Notes under the pieces: generated by a model | Database searches by the model: none | What the model saw: only the letters and a program-made list of their open reading frames with translations | Told to the model about the DNA's origin: nothing | Part shown: positions 1-9,558 of the stretch, one piece after another | How the letters are laid out: the number at the start of each line of letters is the position of its first letter | Position numbering within the stretch: the first letter of the stretch is position 1 | Assembly: GCA_007745635.1 (NCBI GenBank) | Contig: CP036272.1 | Coordinates: 883,532 to 947,531, forward strand | Source of the DNA: Stieleria bergensis | GTDB lineage: Bacteria > Planctomycetota > Planctomycetia > Pirellulales > Pirellulaceae | DNA length: 64,000 bases | Direction of reading: 5' to 3' | Program-made: the position numbers and the translations under genes

Positions 1-1820
1 TTCGCCCGGCGCAGTTTGCCTGTGGCCCTGATGGTGCTTTGACGGTTGTCGATGTCTATCGCGAAGTGATTGAGCATCCCAAGAGTTTGCCGCCCGAGAT
101 CAAACGCCACTTGGATCTGAATGCTGGGCGAGACCGAGGGCGGATCTATCGCATCGTACCCAACGGCTACAAACATCGTGTCACGCCAAATCTGATGCTC
201 GCCAGCACACCAGAGTTGGTGCAGTTGTTAGCACACTCAAATGCTTGGCATCGAGAAACGGCAGCGCGGTTGCTGTTTCAACGTCAGGATGATTCCGCAG
301 TGCCAGAACTGAAGCACTTGCTGCGAACCTCGCCTTCCGCACTGGGACGCATGCATGCAATGTACGCGCTGCAGGGGCTCGCTTCGCTGGACGCTGAAGA
401 TCTGTTCACGGCGCTAGGTGATGCCGATCCGAACGTCATTCGGCACGCACTTCGGTGTGCCGAGTCACAGCCTGAGTTCCCCAGGTTGGAAGCTGCGGTC
501 GCTGCGTTGCTGAACCATCCCTCCTTGGAATTGCGTTATCAACTGGCCTTTTCACTGGGCCAGTGGTCGTTCCAAAAACGGGCGGACTACCTGGCCCAGA
601 TCTTGCTGCAAACACCGCGTGATCGGTGGATCCAGGCAGCCGTCCTCAGTTCGGCCGCCGGGCAGGCGGCACCGTTATTGATTGCGATGATGGAGGGGGC
701 GCAGACGCCTTTGCCAGCTGATTTGGTCAATCAATTGGTTGCCAGTGCGGACCGCGAAACATTGAGTTTGCCGCAGGCAACGTCGGTCTTGCAGAGTTTG
801 CTCGCTGGCGATCCTGACTTGGCGTTGTTGGAAAGTCTGCAACGCTTGTCGCCGCAAGTGAGTCAGTCGCTGGCGGATCAAACTCAGCAGCGAATCGACT
901 CGCTGGTCCAACTGGCGTTGGCAGTCGCAGAGGATCAGTCGTCAGAGAGTCGCGTTCGAGTCCAGGCCGTCCAGCGGTTGAGCAACTTGCGTTCAAGCCG
1001 CGAACGGATTGCCGATCGGTTTGTTCGTCTGTTGCAGCGTCCGGAACCGATTGAGCTGGAAATCGCTTTGATTGACGCAATCAAAAAATTGCCCGCCGAT
1101 GATGCTCAGCACGTCCTGTTGCAGCGTTGGCCGTCGTGGAGTCCCGCTGTACGGCGTCGAGCGATCGGTTGGTTGCTGGCTGATGCAACGCGCGTCGATG
1201 CCTTGCTCACGGCAATCGAAGGCAATCAAATTGATCATTCGGATGTACCGCTGGCCTCGCACGCGGCACTGGTTGGTCATCGCGATGCCGGGCTGGCCAG
1301 GCGTGCAAAAGCAATTTTTCAGCAGAAGCGTGAAGCATCACGTGAGGCCGTTGTGCAGCGTTATCAAGTGATTGCAGATCTAACGGGTGATCATGATCGC
1401 GGCCGTGTGGTCTTTCAGAAACAGTGTGCTGCCTGTCATCAGCTCGGTGAATCGGGGCATGCCATCGGCCCGAACCTGTTTGCCGCCGTGACGCGCGGAG
1501 CGGACTCGATCCTGGTCAATGTGATGGATCCGAATCGGGAAGTGAACCCACAGTACCTGCAGTACAACGTGTTGACGATTGACGGGCGGGTGATCAGCGG
1601 CATGATTGTTTCCGAGACGGCGAACAGCCTGACATTGACCGTCGGAGAAGGCCAGAGGCATGTCATCGCAAACGATCAAATTGAACGCATCAAGAACACG
1701 CAGCGTTCGATCATGCCAGAAGGTTTTGAGGCATCGATTACACCACAGGGGATGGCGGATTTAATCGAGTTTCTCTCACAGGCTGCCGTGGCCAAGCCTG
1801 ATGAAAAGTCCTTGCCCTAA
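1..1820 (+). CDS. PVC-type heme-binding HEAT protein, 3' part
   Basis: The reading frame is open from the first base, so the start lies outside the window. The visible N-terminus, with motifs such as PDGAL and YREVIEHP, resembles the end of the six-bladed dehydrogenase-like propeller of large planctomycete proteins. Next come about 350 residues of leucine/alanine-rich helical HEAT-like repeats. The C-terminal 130 residues are a cytochrome c module with one CxxCH motif (CAACH), GPNLF, and the planctomycete heme-binding C-terminal signature containing DPNREVNP and DGRVISG. Family knowledge suggests an exported redox protein. A TTG at 39 is the first in-frame start-like codon but lies within the conserved frame and is not the real start. 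No enzyme activity can be assigned. Confidence 0.85.
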   Translation, partial: RPAQFACGPDGALTVVDVYREVIEHPKSLPPEIKRHLDLNAGRDRGRIYRIVPNGYKHRVTPNLMLASTPELVQLLAHSNAWHRETAARLLFQRQDDSAVPELKHLLRTSPSALGRMHAMYALQGLASLDAEDLFTALGDADPNVIRHALRCAESQPEFPRLEAAVAALLNHPSLELRYQLAFSLGQWSFQKRADYLAQILLQTPRDRWIQAAVLSSAAGQAAPLLIAMMEGAQTPLPADLVNQLVASADRETLSLPQATSVLQSLLAGDPDLALLESLQRLSPQVSQSLADQTQQRIDSLVQLALAVAEDQSSESRVRVQAVQRLSNLRSSRERIADRFVRLLQRPEPIELEIALIDAIKKLPADDAQHVLLQRWPSWSPAVRRRAIGWLLADATRVDALLTAIEGNQIDHSDVPLASHAALVGHRDAGLARRAKAIFQQKREASREAVVQRYQVIADLTGDHDRGRVVFQKQCAACHQLGESGHAIGPNLFAAVTRGADSILVNVMDPNREVNPQYLQYNVLTIDGRVISGMIVSETANSLTLTVGEGQRHVIANDQIERIKNTQRSIMPEGFEASITPQGMADLIEFLSQAAVAKPDEKSLP

Positions 1821-1989
1821 ACGCAGTCATTTAATGTGCTCCAGCGGGTCGAATCGCGGTGTTGGCGTTCACCGCCGGTCTGCCTGAACACAACATCAAT
1901 CATCAGGTCGCCCACCGCTGGCACGTCGTGCCAAAGCACAACCTGCCGCTAGCGTTTCATGCCAGCGGCTGGATTGGGTTAACTGACGA
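1821..1989. other. Convergent intergenic region with nested inverted repeats
   Basis: This gap lies between two convergent genes. CCGCTGGCA (1915-1923) pairs with TGCCAGCGG (1960-1968). Inside it, TGGCACG-T-CGTGCCA (1919-1933) is a near-perfect palindrome. No T-tract follows, so it is not a classical intrinsic terminator. It could fold as alternative hairpins. Confidence 0.5.
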
Positions 1990-2358
1990 CTACCGGCACA
2001 GCACGTCGTTGCGAGTCGATTCCGCGATGGCTGCGGCTTCACCGATCCGATCATCGGCGACGCCAAGTTCCTTGAGCGTGGCACCCAGGTTCTCAATCAC
2101 GGCATCGAAGTGTTCGTCCGTTAGGCCCAGGTCATCAACCAAGCGTTGGTGGGCCTGTCGCATCGATTTGCCGGGATAGTTTGGTGCGCCACCAAAGGCG
2201 TAGGTCAGGAACATCTTTTGGTGGTTGGCTTGACGCTTCATATCAACACCTTCAAAGAAGTGTTTGATGCGATTGTCGGCCAAGACCTTTTCGTAGAACA
2301 AGTCGACTGCTGCTTCAACAGCTGGTTTGCCACCAATGCGCTCAAACAAACTACTCAT
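1990..2358 (-). CDS. Group 1 truncated hemoglobin
   Basis: This 122-residue protein has the length and 2-on-2 globin pattern of bacterial truncated hemoglobins (trHbN/GlbN). The N-terminus MSSLFERIGG is typical. FYEKVL near residue 21 supplies the aromatic/Tyr B-helix pocket, TYAFGG near residue 52 is the conserved E/F region, and RQAH places the proximal heme histidine at H70. The family binds O2 and NO and often detoxifies NO in the cytoplasm. The ATG at 2358 fits the family N-terminus. It is transcribed toward the heme/HEAT gene and lies upstream of nothing on its own strand. Confidence 0.93.
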   Translation of the reverse strand: MSSLFERIGGKPAVEAAVDLFYEKVLADNRIKHFFEGVDMKRQANHQKMFLTYAFGGAPNYPGKSMRQAHQRLVDDLGLTDEHFDAVIENLGATLKELGVADDRIGEAAAIAESTRNDVLCR

Positions 2359-2636
2359 ATGACATGCCTTTTTTACTGTGGCGACGGATCGAGAGGCTGT
2401 ACTTACAGTCTTGCTGGTCCAGCTCGCCAGAATGAGGAACAGCTGCCAGTGTACGAAATTGCGCGCTGCCCAATGGCGGTATCATTCGATCAGTGAAACC
2501 AATTTATCGAATTCACCGATCAAGCCTCTGGGGACTGTCCGCATGGGCACGCTGTGTCCTTGTGGGCACACGCTGGAGAGTGTCTGGATGACCATCGCAG
2601 TCGCTAAATCCGCAAACGGCTAGCCCTTTGCACGAA

Positions 2637-5600
2637 CTACTGTGGCTGATAAGCCAGATTGGGAGTCAGCCAGCGTTCGGTGTCAGTCAGTGCTTGACCT
2701 TTTCGCTTGGAATAGTCTTCGACCTGTTCTTTGGTGATTCGATCCACGGCAAAGTATCGCGCCTCGGGGTGCGCAAAGTACAGGCCACTGACCGAGGCGC
2801 CCGGCATCATGGCAAACGAACTGGTCAATTCGACGGTGGTTTGGTTCGTCGCATCGAGCAGATCAAACAGAGTTTGTTTCTCTGTGTGATCGGGGCAAGC
2901 TGGGTAGCCTGCGGCGGGCCGGATGCCACGATATTTCTCTTTGATTAGTTCTTCGTTGCTAAGCCCTTCTGTTGCGCCAAAGCCCCAGTCCTGGCGGGCT
3001 TGCTTGTGCAGGTATTCGGCAAAGGCTTCTGCCAAGCGGTCGGCGACGGCCTGCACCATGATGGCGTTGTAATCATCGCCAGCAGCCTTGTAGTTGTCAG
3101 CCAGTTCGTGCGCTCCGATACCTGTGGTGACGACAAAGGCGCCCAGATAGTCCTGGCGTCCGCTGTCGAGCGGCGCGATGTAATCTGCTAGGCTACGGAA
3201 TTCCGTCTGTCCTTTCCGCTGCCATTGCTGGCGCAAGAAATGGAACCGGGTCAGTTCTTCGTTGCGATTTTCATCGGTGTAGAGAATCACGTCATCGTCC
3301 ACGCTGGCAGCCGGATAGAATCCGTAAACAGCGCGAGTCTGAATCAGCTTTTCTGCGGCCAGTTTGTCCAGCAAGTGATTGGCATCGTCAAACGTCGTCT
3401 TGGCTTGTTCGCCAAGTCTTGGGTCATCAAAGATCTTGGGATACTTGCCCTTCAATTCCCAGGTCATGAAGAAGGGGGACCAGTCGATATATGGGCGAAG
3501 GGTTTCGATCGAAATGTCACTCAGGACACGTGCACCTGTGAACGCAGGTGTATCGATCTGAACGTTTGCCCAGTCGGTTGCAAAGCGTTGCTCGAGCGCC
3601 TGTTTGTATGGCACCAGAGTTTGCTCACGTTGCTGATAGCTGGCAACAAGATCGGATTGCAGCTTGAGATTCTCGCTGACGAAGTCGGGTCGCAGTTCAT
3701 CGCTTAGCAAGCTTTCGACCACCCCGACACTGCGGCTGGCATCGTGCACGTGGACAACCGGTGATTGATACGACGGTGCGATCTTTACCGCAGTGTGTTT
3801 AGCGCTTGTCGTCGCCCCACCGATCAGCAATGGAATCTGCATGCCTGCTCGTTCCATTTCGCGAGCAACGGTGATCATTTCGTCAAGGCTAGGGGTGATG
3901 AGGCCCGAGAGTCCAATCATGTCCACGCCGTGTTGAACGGCTTGTTTGAGGATCTCTTCGTAGCTGACCATCACTCCCAGGTCGATGACTTCAAAGTTAT
4001 TGCATTGCAGCACCACGCCGACAATGTTTTTGCCGATGTCGTGCACGTCTCCTTTGACGGTCGCGATCAGAAACTTGCCACGTGACGAAGAGCCTTCGAG
4101 TCCAGCGTCACGTTTTTCTTGTTCCATGAATGGTTCAAGGTAATTGACGGCCTTTTTCATCACGCGGGCGGATTTGACGACTTGGGGCAAGAACATTTTG
4201 CCTTCCCCAAACAGGTCGCCGACAACTTGCATGCCGGACATCAATGGGCCTTCGATGACTTCGAGGCATCGCTCCACGCTTTGGCGAGCTTCTTCAGCAT
4301 CCTCTTGGATGAACTTATCGATGCCTTTAATCAACGCATATTTGATGCGGTCAGAAACGGGAGCATCGCGCCACTCAAGGTTTTCGGCCGCTTTCTTGCC
4401 GCCGGTGCCTTTGACGGATTCCGCGATTTCCAACAATCGATCGGTTGCGTCGTCGCGGCGATTGAGCAGCACGTCTTCGACGCGTTCCAAGAGGTCCTTG
4501 GGGATCTCTTCGTAAACTTCCAATTGTCCAGCGTTGACAATGCCCATGTCGAGGCCAGCCTCGATGGCGTGGAAGAGGAATGCGCTGTGGATCGCTTCAC
4601 GCACGCGGTCGTTGCCACGGAACGAGAAACTGATATTGCTGACGCCGCCACTTGCCTTCGCACCGGGGCATTCTTTCTTGATTCGACGGACGGCTTCGAT
4701 GAAGTCAACGGCATAGTTGTTGTGTTCTTCGATGCCGGTGGCGACCGTCAAAATATTGGGGTCAAAGATAATGTCTTCGGGCGGGAAGTTGACTTTGTTG
4801 ACAAGCAGGTCATAAGCTCGCTTGCAAATCCGCACTTTCTCGTCTTCTGTTGCCGCTTGGCCGACTTCGTCAAAGGCCATGACCACGGCGGCGGCACCAT
4901 ACTGACGGACCAGATGAGCGCGTTTCAGGAAGGCTTCTTCGCCGTCCTTCAGTGAGATCGAGTTCACGATCGCTTTGCCCTGTACGTTCTGCAGGCCGGC
5001 TTCGATGATTTCCCAACGACTGCTGTCGATCATGACAGGGACCGCTGCGGTGACATCGTCACCGGAGATCAATCGCAGGAATCGTGACATTGCTTCAACA
5101 CCATCAAGCAACGCATCATCAAAGTTAATGTCGATGATGTTGGCGCCGTTTTCGACTTGTTGCCGCGCGATCTCGACGGCGGTTTCGTAGTCTTTTTCAC
5201 GAATCAAACGAGCGAACTTGCGACTTCCGGTAACGTTGGTGCGTTCGCCGATCATCGTGAAGGGGACTTCCGGGCGCATGACCATGGGCAGTTGGCCCGA
5301 CAGCCGAGTGTAGACAGGGCCTGGGGTTTCCTGTTTGGGCTTTTTGCCTTCAATCCGCTCTGCGATGGCGCGAATGTGGTCCGGCGTTGTGCCGCAGCAG
5401 CCACCGAGAATATTCACCCAGCCGTTGTCAGCGTATTCGCCAACGATGTCCGCCATCGCTTTGGGACCTAGATCAAACTGTCCCATTTCATTGGGCAGTC
5501 CTGCGTTGGGGTGGCAACTCACCGGGCAGGGCGTGGCATTGGCCAATTGTTCAATGTGTGGCCGCATGACGTCGGGGCCCAGGGCGCAGTTCATGCCCAC

Positions 5601-6338
5601 AGAGAACATGGGGAAATGCTCAATTGCGGTAAAAAAGGCCTCGACGGATTGTCCACTGACGAACGTCCGTCCACCGTCACCAAAGGTACCGCTGATCATG
5701 ACGGGAACCTGACGGCCGCCGGCGTTAAAGAAATCCTCGATCGCGAACAGGCACGCTTTTAAGTTCAGCGTGTCGATGGCGGTTTCTGGGAGCAGGATGT
5801 CAACTCCGCCGTCGACCAATGCTTCGACCTGAGCCCGGTAACTGTCCCGCAGCGCTGTGAAGGTGGTCGGACGCCAAGCCGCATCATCGACATTGGTGCT
5901 GATCGCAAGCTGCATCGTTGTGGGGCCAATGGAACCTGCCACAAATCGCGGTTTCTCGGGCGTCCGCTCGGTCCACTCATCGGCCGCTTTTCGAGCACAG
6001 GCCACCGCAGCGTAGTTGATCTCTTTGACCAATTCATTGGGAAGAGCAAACTCCACCATGCCAAGCGGTGAGGCACCAAAGGAGTTGGTCTCGACAATGT
6101 CCGAACCGGCTTCGTAGTAAGCGCTGTGAATTGCCGTGATTTTTTCAGGATGGGTCAGGCAGAGGATATCAGAGAAGTTCTTTAAGTCTTTGTGATGCCC
6201 GGAAAATCGTTCGCCGCGGACGGCCGCCTCATCCAACTTTAGACGCTGAATCATTGTGCCCATGGCGCCATCGAGCAGAAGGATTCGCTCGCGTACCAGT
6301 TCGGGAAGATGACTGACGGTGGGATTGGGCTGAAGCAT
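2637..6338 (-). CDS. metH: Cobalamin-dependent methionine synthase
   Basis: This is a full-length MetH (1233 residues; the E. coli enzyme is about 1230). It transfers the methyl group of 5-methyltetrahydrofolate to homocysteine through methylcobalamin. All four modules are visible. The homocysteine domain (1-330) has zinc ligands C251, C314 and C315. The folate domain (about 360-640) opens with [10 protein letters not shown]. The B12 domain (about 660-900) has DVHDIG with axial H766 and SGLITPS. The C-terminal 330 residues are the S-adenosylmethionine reactivation domain. The ATG at 6338 gives the standard N-terminus. I looked in the 460 bp upstream for a cobalamin or SAM riboswitch core and could not recognise one. 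Confidence 0.98.
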   Translation of the reverse strand: MLQPNPTVSHLPELVRERILLLDGAMGTMIQRLKLDEAAVRGERFSGHHKDLKNFSDILCLTHPEKITAIHSAYYEAGSDIVETNSFGASPLGMVEFALPNELVKEINYAAVACARKAADEWTERTPEKPRFVAGSIGPTTMQLAISTNVDDAAWRPTTFTALRDSYRAQVEALVDGGVDILLPETAIDTLNLKACLFAIEDFFNAGGRQVPVMISGTFGDGGRTFVSGQSVEAFFTAIEHFPMFSVGMNCALGPDVMRPHIEQLANATPCPVSCHPNAGLPNEMGQFDLGPKAMADIVGEYADNGWVNILGGCCGTTPDHIRAIAERIEGKKPKQETPGPVYTRLSGQLPMVMRPEVPFTMIGERTNVTGSRKFARLIREKDYETAVEIARQQVENGANIIDINFDDALLDGVEAMSRFLRLISGDDVTAAVPVMIDSSRWEIIEAGLQNVQGKAIVNSISLKDGEEAFLKRAHLVRQYGAAAVVMAFDEVGQAATEDEKVRICKRAYDLLVNKVNFPPEDIIFDPNILTVATGIEEHNNYAVDFIEAVRRIKKECPGAKASGGVSNISFSFRGNDRVREAIHSAFLFHAIEAGLDMGIVNAGQLEVYEEIPKDLLERVEDVLLNRRDDATDRLLEIAESVKGTGGKKAAENLEWRDAPVSDRIKYALIKGIDKFIQEDAEEARQSVERCLEVIEGPLMSGMQVVGDLFGEGKMFLPQVVKSARVMKKAVNYLEPFMEQEKRDAGLEGSSSRGKFLIATVKGDVHDIGKNIVGVVLQCNNFEVIDLGVMVSYEEILKQAVQHGVDMIGLSGLITPSLDEMITVAREMERAGMQIPLLIGGATTSAKHTAVKIAPSYQSPVVHVHDASRSVGVVESLLSDELRPDFVSENLKLQSDLVASYQQREQTLVPYKQALEQRFATDWANVQIDTPAFTGARVLSDISIETLRPYIDWSPFFMTWELKGKYPKIFDDPRLGEQAKTTFDDANHLLDKLAAEKLIQTRAVYGFYPAASVDDDVILYTDENRNEELTRFHFLRQQWQRKGQTEFRSLADYIAPLDSGRQDYLGAFVVTTGIGAHELADNYKAAGDDYNAIMVQAVADRLAEAFAEYLHKQARQDWGFGATEGLSNEELIKEKYRGIRPAAGYPACPDHTEKQTLFDLLDATNQTTVELTSSFAMMPGASVSGLYFAHPEARYFAVDRITKEQVEDYSKRKGQALTDTERWLTPNLAYQPQ

Positions 6339-6801
6339 GGTGAAGCACGTAGAAGTGAGTTGTTTAGGTAGCTTTTATTGTCGCCGATTCCAGGAAATCC
6401 TCAAGCCATACTGGGAAAATGGATCGTTGGCTGGATTGCCTCGCTGAGCATGGCGTGGGCAGCAGCGGATGAAAAGTGAAGCGTAAGATCAAAATTGAGT
6501 GTTTTCCGCCTTGTCTTAGTGGGTTGAAATTAGCTATTCCAAAACCGCCGATTTAGGTCAACCGCAACCGCCGGGGCTGTTAACAAACTGGACAGCCCTC
6601 GCATCGCTTCCGCGTGATTCATCCCGTAACGGGACGGTCCGCCAGAGGTGCGCTCGTTCGCCGCGTCAGACCAAGGTCGCCTTTTGCAGCCGATTTTCGG
6701 GAGAACACGGCGGTTTTCCACGGGAATCCGAGGGTGGCGCATGATGCCTCACCTGAAGACTGCTCCTCCTTTGACGGATTGAATGTCCTGGAATTGCACT
6801 G
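6339..6801. other. Divergent intergenic region upstream of metH
   Basis: This 463 bp gap separates metH (-) from the membrane-protein gene at 6802 (+). It should hold both promoters. A GGGCTGT/ACAGCCC hairpin lies around 6575-6598, and a short CCCGTAACGGGA palindrome around 6625. Small ORFs here look random. No riboswitch consensus was recognised. Confidence 0.4.
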
Positions 6802-8169
6802 ATGGAACAGCAATACGACAGCGCTACAGCAACGAAACGTTCGCCCCAAAACCAAGAAGTTCGCCATTCAACGGCATCGCCTCGTGTTGGGCAACTTGGT
6901 CGTCCCTCACAGGCCTTGACGCAGGAAGCCGGCAGAGTTGCCGATGGCCCAGCTCCGCCTGCCGTGAACCCAGCCCCGCCTGCTGTCAACGCAGCGGCTT
7001 CGCAAGGGCCTCGGGTTGGTAGCTTCCCACCAACCTTGTTTCAGTTGCCCGATCGGTCTGCTCAATCGATCGCTCGGCCAATGTCGGAACCCGTGCCCGG
7101 TTCGGGACTCGTGCCTGGTTCGATTGCAGCGCTGCAGCACCGTTACGATAACGGGCACAATGCACCGCAGTCGCATGTCGCCAATGCCAAACAGGTTGCC
7201 GAGCAAGCTCAAAGCACAACCGAGCAATCCGCTGAGCCGGATGTGCCCTCGGTGGATCGCGCCTTTGCCCAGATGCCTGCGGCGGATTCAGCACCGCCAT
7301 GGGATCGCACGGCGGTCTCGCGGCAAGAGCAAGCTGACGAAGATGGCTCCGATCGAGGCTTTGACTCGGCCTCCCGGCTCTGGGATGAACAGCGAGTGGA
7401 TTCGCCAGTCAGCCGACGTGATGTTGAGGCGGCCGATAATGCCAGCCAATCCGCAAGCAACACGAACTCCGACCAACAGGTCCGCGAAACGCCTGCCGCA
7501 GTCACTTCTGGTCACCAGGCTGAAACGCCAGTGCTGGCAACTGTCAAGCGATGGTTGACCAACAAAGGTCCCAGTGGCTCATCCGGAAGAGCGTCGACCA
7601 ACGTGATGTTAGCAGCCGTGTTTTTAATCTTGATTCCCTGTGCATTCATTTTTGGACGCAACGGCATCATGAATTCGTCTCACGATGGCGATCAACCTGA
7701 CAACGCAAGCGTCTCCTTGGATCCGAAGGAAACCAACGACATCAATGACTTGCCTGCAACCATGGGTATTCCCACCGAAGCAATAGGTCAACAGCCCGAC
7801 GTGATGGCTCAGCAAGACGTTCCTGGACCAGCACCAGCGACTGAGTCACCCTTGACAAGGCAAGAGCGCGTCAGCGTTAAACCTCAGGAAATCCTCGGAC
7901 ATCAATCTGTTTTTCAGCCAGCAACCGCACCCGCCAATGGAAATCCTGATGCAAGCTACGTTGTTCCCGCCGGAGCCATCATGAGTTCCAGCCCAGGCAA
8001 CGAGACCGGCCTGGTGGATCCTTCGGTGAGCACTGCCGGCCACAGTTCAACGCTTTCATCCTATGCTGGTCCCGCCGAAGTTTCGCCTTCCAGTCATTCA
8101 GGAATCCGTTACAGCACGACACCCAATGGGATTGAAGATTTTCTTCGTCGTACGATCGAACAACGTTAA
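6802..8169 (+). CDS. Single-pass membrane protein with long disordered N-terminus
   Basis: I do not recognise this 455-residue protein. Residues 1-265 are rich in Pro, Ala, Ser and Gln, including a short PAPPAVN repeat near 50-64, and look disordered. One hydrophobic helix spans about 267-284, preceded by basic residues, which suggests N-in/C-out topology. The remaining 170 residues are Pro/Ser/Thr-rich. It lies 54 bp upstream of the CpsD-like ATPase gene on the same strand. The pair may resemble, in layout only, a membrane anchor plus cytoplasmic tyrosine-kinase-like ATPase, as in exopolysaccharide export. No Wzz motif is visible, so this is inference. Confidence 0.6.
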   Translation: MEQQYDSATATKRSPQNQEVRHSTASPRVGQLGRPSQALTQEAGRVADGPAPPAVNPAPPAVNAAASQGPRVGSFPPTLFQLPDRSAQSIARPMSEPVPGSGLVPGSIAALQHRYDNGHNAPQSHVANAKQVAEQAQSTTEQSAEPDVPSVDRAFAQMPAADSAPPWDRTAVSRQEQADEDGSDRGFDSASRLWDEQRVDSPVSRRDVEAADNASQSASNTNSDQQVRETPAAVTSGHQAETPVLATVKRWLTNKGPSGSSGRASTNVMLAAVFLILIPCAFIFGRNGIMNSSHDGDQPDNASVSLDPKETNDINDLPATMGIPTEAIGQQPDVMAQQDVPGPAPATESPLTRQERVSVKPQEILGHQSVFQPATAPANGNPDASYVVPAGAIMSSSPGNETGLVDPSVSTAGHSSTLSSYAGPAEVSPSSHSGIRYSTTPNGIEDFLRRTIEQR

Positions 8170-8223
8170 GCGACTCGATTTGCAACACGCTTCTTCCCAA
8201 TCGACTTCACTGACTAAGACATT

Positions 8224-9558
8224 ATGAATACCAAGCAGTCGTTTATCGGCGCCTACGCTCGTCGTCGGCCATCTGCTAGTCCAGCCAAGGCAGCCGCGTC
8301 AGAAGACAATCCGATCGTGATCGCCAATCAAGAGTCGGCGCAGGTTGAGTGGACCATCGAATCACCCGCCCCCACACCGGTCGAAACAGAATCAGCGCCG
8401 GCTGCAGCAAAACCAGACGTTCAGCCAGAGCAGGAAGCACCTGCATCGGAGGACGCGCAAGCGGTTCACAAGCCGGAGCCAGCAGTGATCGATGTCGCCA
8501 ACCTTTATGCTGGCGCGCACGATGATTCAATCTTCGTGATTGATACCATGAATCCAACGGAGATTCGTCCGCACCTGGAGCCGGTGGTCGATCCGTCTCA
8601 ACCCAGCCCAAGCGGTGAAGTTTGGGTTAGCGAGACGTCGGATCAAGTCCTTCGCATCGACAGTGTGACGATGGAGCCACTGGATGCGGCAGTCGAGCCG
8701 ACGCCATCGGACACTCACGAAGTTCAAGCCGCTCCAGCGGACCAACAAGCCGATTCAGTTGACTCCAGTGAACTGCCGTCGGCTCTCGAAACGACCGACA
8801 CCGTTGCCGATCAACCTGTGACCGACGGGCAGTTGGAGAGCCCCACGCAGGAATCCGCCACGCAGGAATCCGCCACGCAGGCGTCAGAGCCCGTGTTGGT
8901 GGAATCAAAGTGGGCCGGAGCTGGCTGGGAAGTGGATGCGTTTGATATTCCACGTTCAGCCATTGACACCTTTCTCGATCCGACTTTCTTTCAGTCACTC
9001 GCACAAAAGCTGGGTGCGGCGGTTGAAAATGGGCTCAAGAGTGCCCTGATCACGAGCGTCAATCGCGGGGAAGGGCGGTCCACGATCGCCATCGGAACCG
9101 TCTTGGCCGCCGCCGCCAATGAGCTGCGTATTGCCTTGGTCGATGCCGACACGGGGAACCCACACTTGGTGGACGCTTTGCGTTTGGATATCGAGTCAGA
9201 TTGGTTAGATGCGCTTCGCAGTGGTGAACCCCTGGAGGAAGTGGCGATTGCATCGATCCAAGATCGCTTTACATTGATCCCGTTGCTCGATGAAGCCAAT
9301 CACCCGCAGCGAGATCCCGTCACTCCTCTGGAAGTCGATCAGTTGGTCGAAAGCTTGCGTGGCAAGTTTGACCTAGTGTTGTTCGATGCTGGGCCGATTG
9401 CATCACCCGTCACACGTCGTTTGGCGACGTCCCTGGACTCGTGCTTCATGGTCAAAGATCAACGGCAGACCCAAGATCAAGACGTTGCAACCGCTGCGCA
9501 GATGTTGCAACAACTGGGAATCAAAGGGGTGGGGCTGATCGAGAATTTTTGTCGCTAA
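8224..9558 (+). CDS. CpsD/BY-kinase-like P-loop ATPase with disordered N-terminus
   Basis: The 444-residue protein has an acidic, Pro/Ala-rich N-terminal half (1-245) with an in-frame 15 bp DNA repeat encoding QESAT units near residue 210. The C-terminal 190 residues form a MinD/CpsD-type ATPase. The deviant Walker A is [10 protein letters not shown] (279-287), where the usual GEGKST lysine is Arg. Walker A' is ALVDAD (304-309), and a second acidic strand reads LVLFDAGP. There is no clear C-terminal tyrosine cluster, so autokinase activity is doubtful. It may regulate polysaccharide export with the upstream membrane protein. Its stop codon overlaps the stop of the convergent sulfatase gene by four bases. 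Confidence 0.7.
   Translation: MNTKQSFIGAYARRRPSASPAKAAASEDNPIVIANQESAQVEWTIESPAPTPVETESAPAAAKPDVQPEQEAPASEDAQAVHKPEPAVIDVANLYAGAHDDSIFVIDTMNPTEIRPHLEPVVDPSQPSPSGEVWVSETSDQVLRIDSVTMEPLDAAVEPTPSDTHEVQAAPADQQADSVDSSELPSALETTDTVADQPVTDGQLESPTQESATQESATQASEPVLVESKWAGAGWEVDAFDIPRSAIDTFLDPTFFQSLAQKLGAAVENGLKSALITSVNRGEGRSTIAIGTVLAAAANELRIALVDADTGNPHLVDALRLDIESDWLDALRSGEPLEEVAIASIQDRFTLIPLLDEANHPQRDPVTPLEVDQLVESLRGKFDLVLFDAGPIASPVTRRLATSLDSCFMVKDQRQTQDQDVATAAQMLQQLGIKGVGLIENFCR
8843..8881 (+). repeat. In-frame 15 bp tandem repeat
   Basis: The unit CCACGCAGGAATCCG occurs twice, followed by a partial third copy. It lies inside the disordered half of the ATPase gene and keeps the frame, adding ESATQ-type units. 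This is probably a slippage-prone length polymorphism. Confidence 0.8.

Noticed and set aside
4119-4955. 278-codon ORF on the plus strand inside metH
   Set aside because: It is antisense to the conserved folate and B12 domains of MetH, and its peptide has no protein-like motif.
6339-6801. Possible cobalamin or SAM riboswitch upstream of metH
   Set aside because: No B12-box or SAM core sequence could be recognised by eye; a covariance search would settle it.
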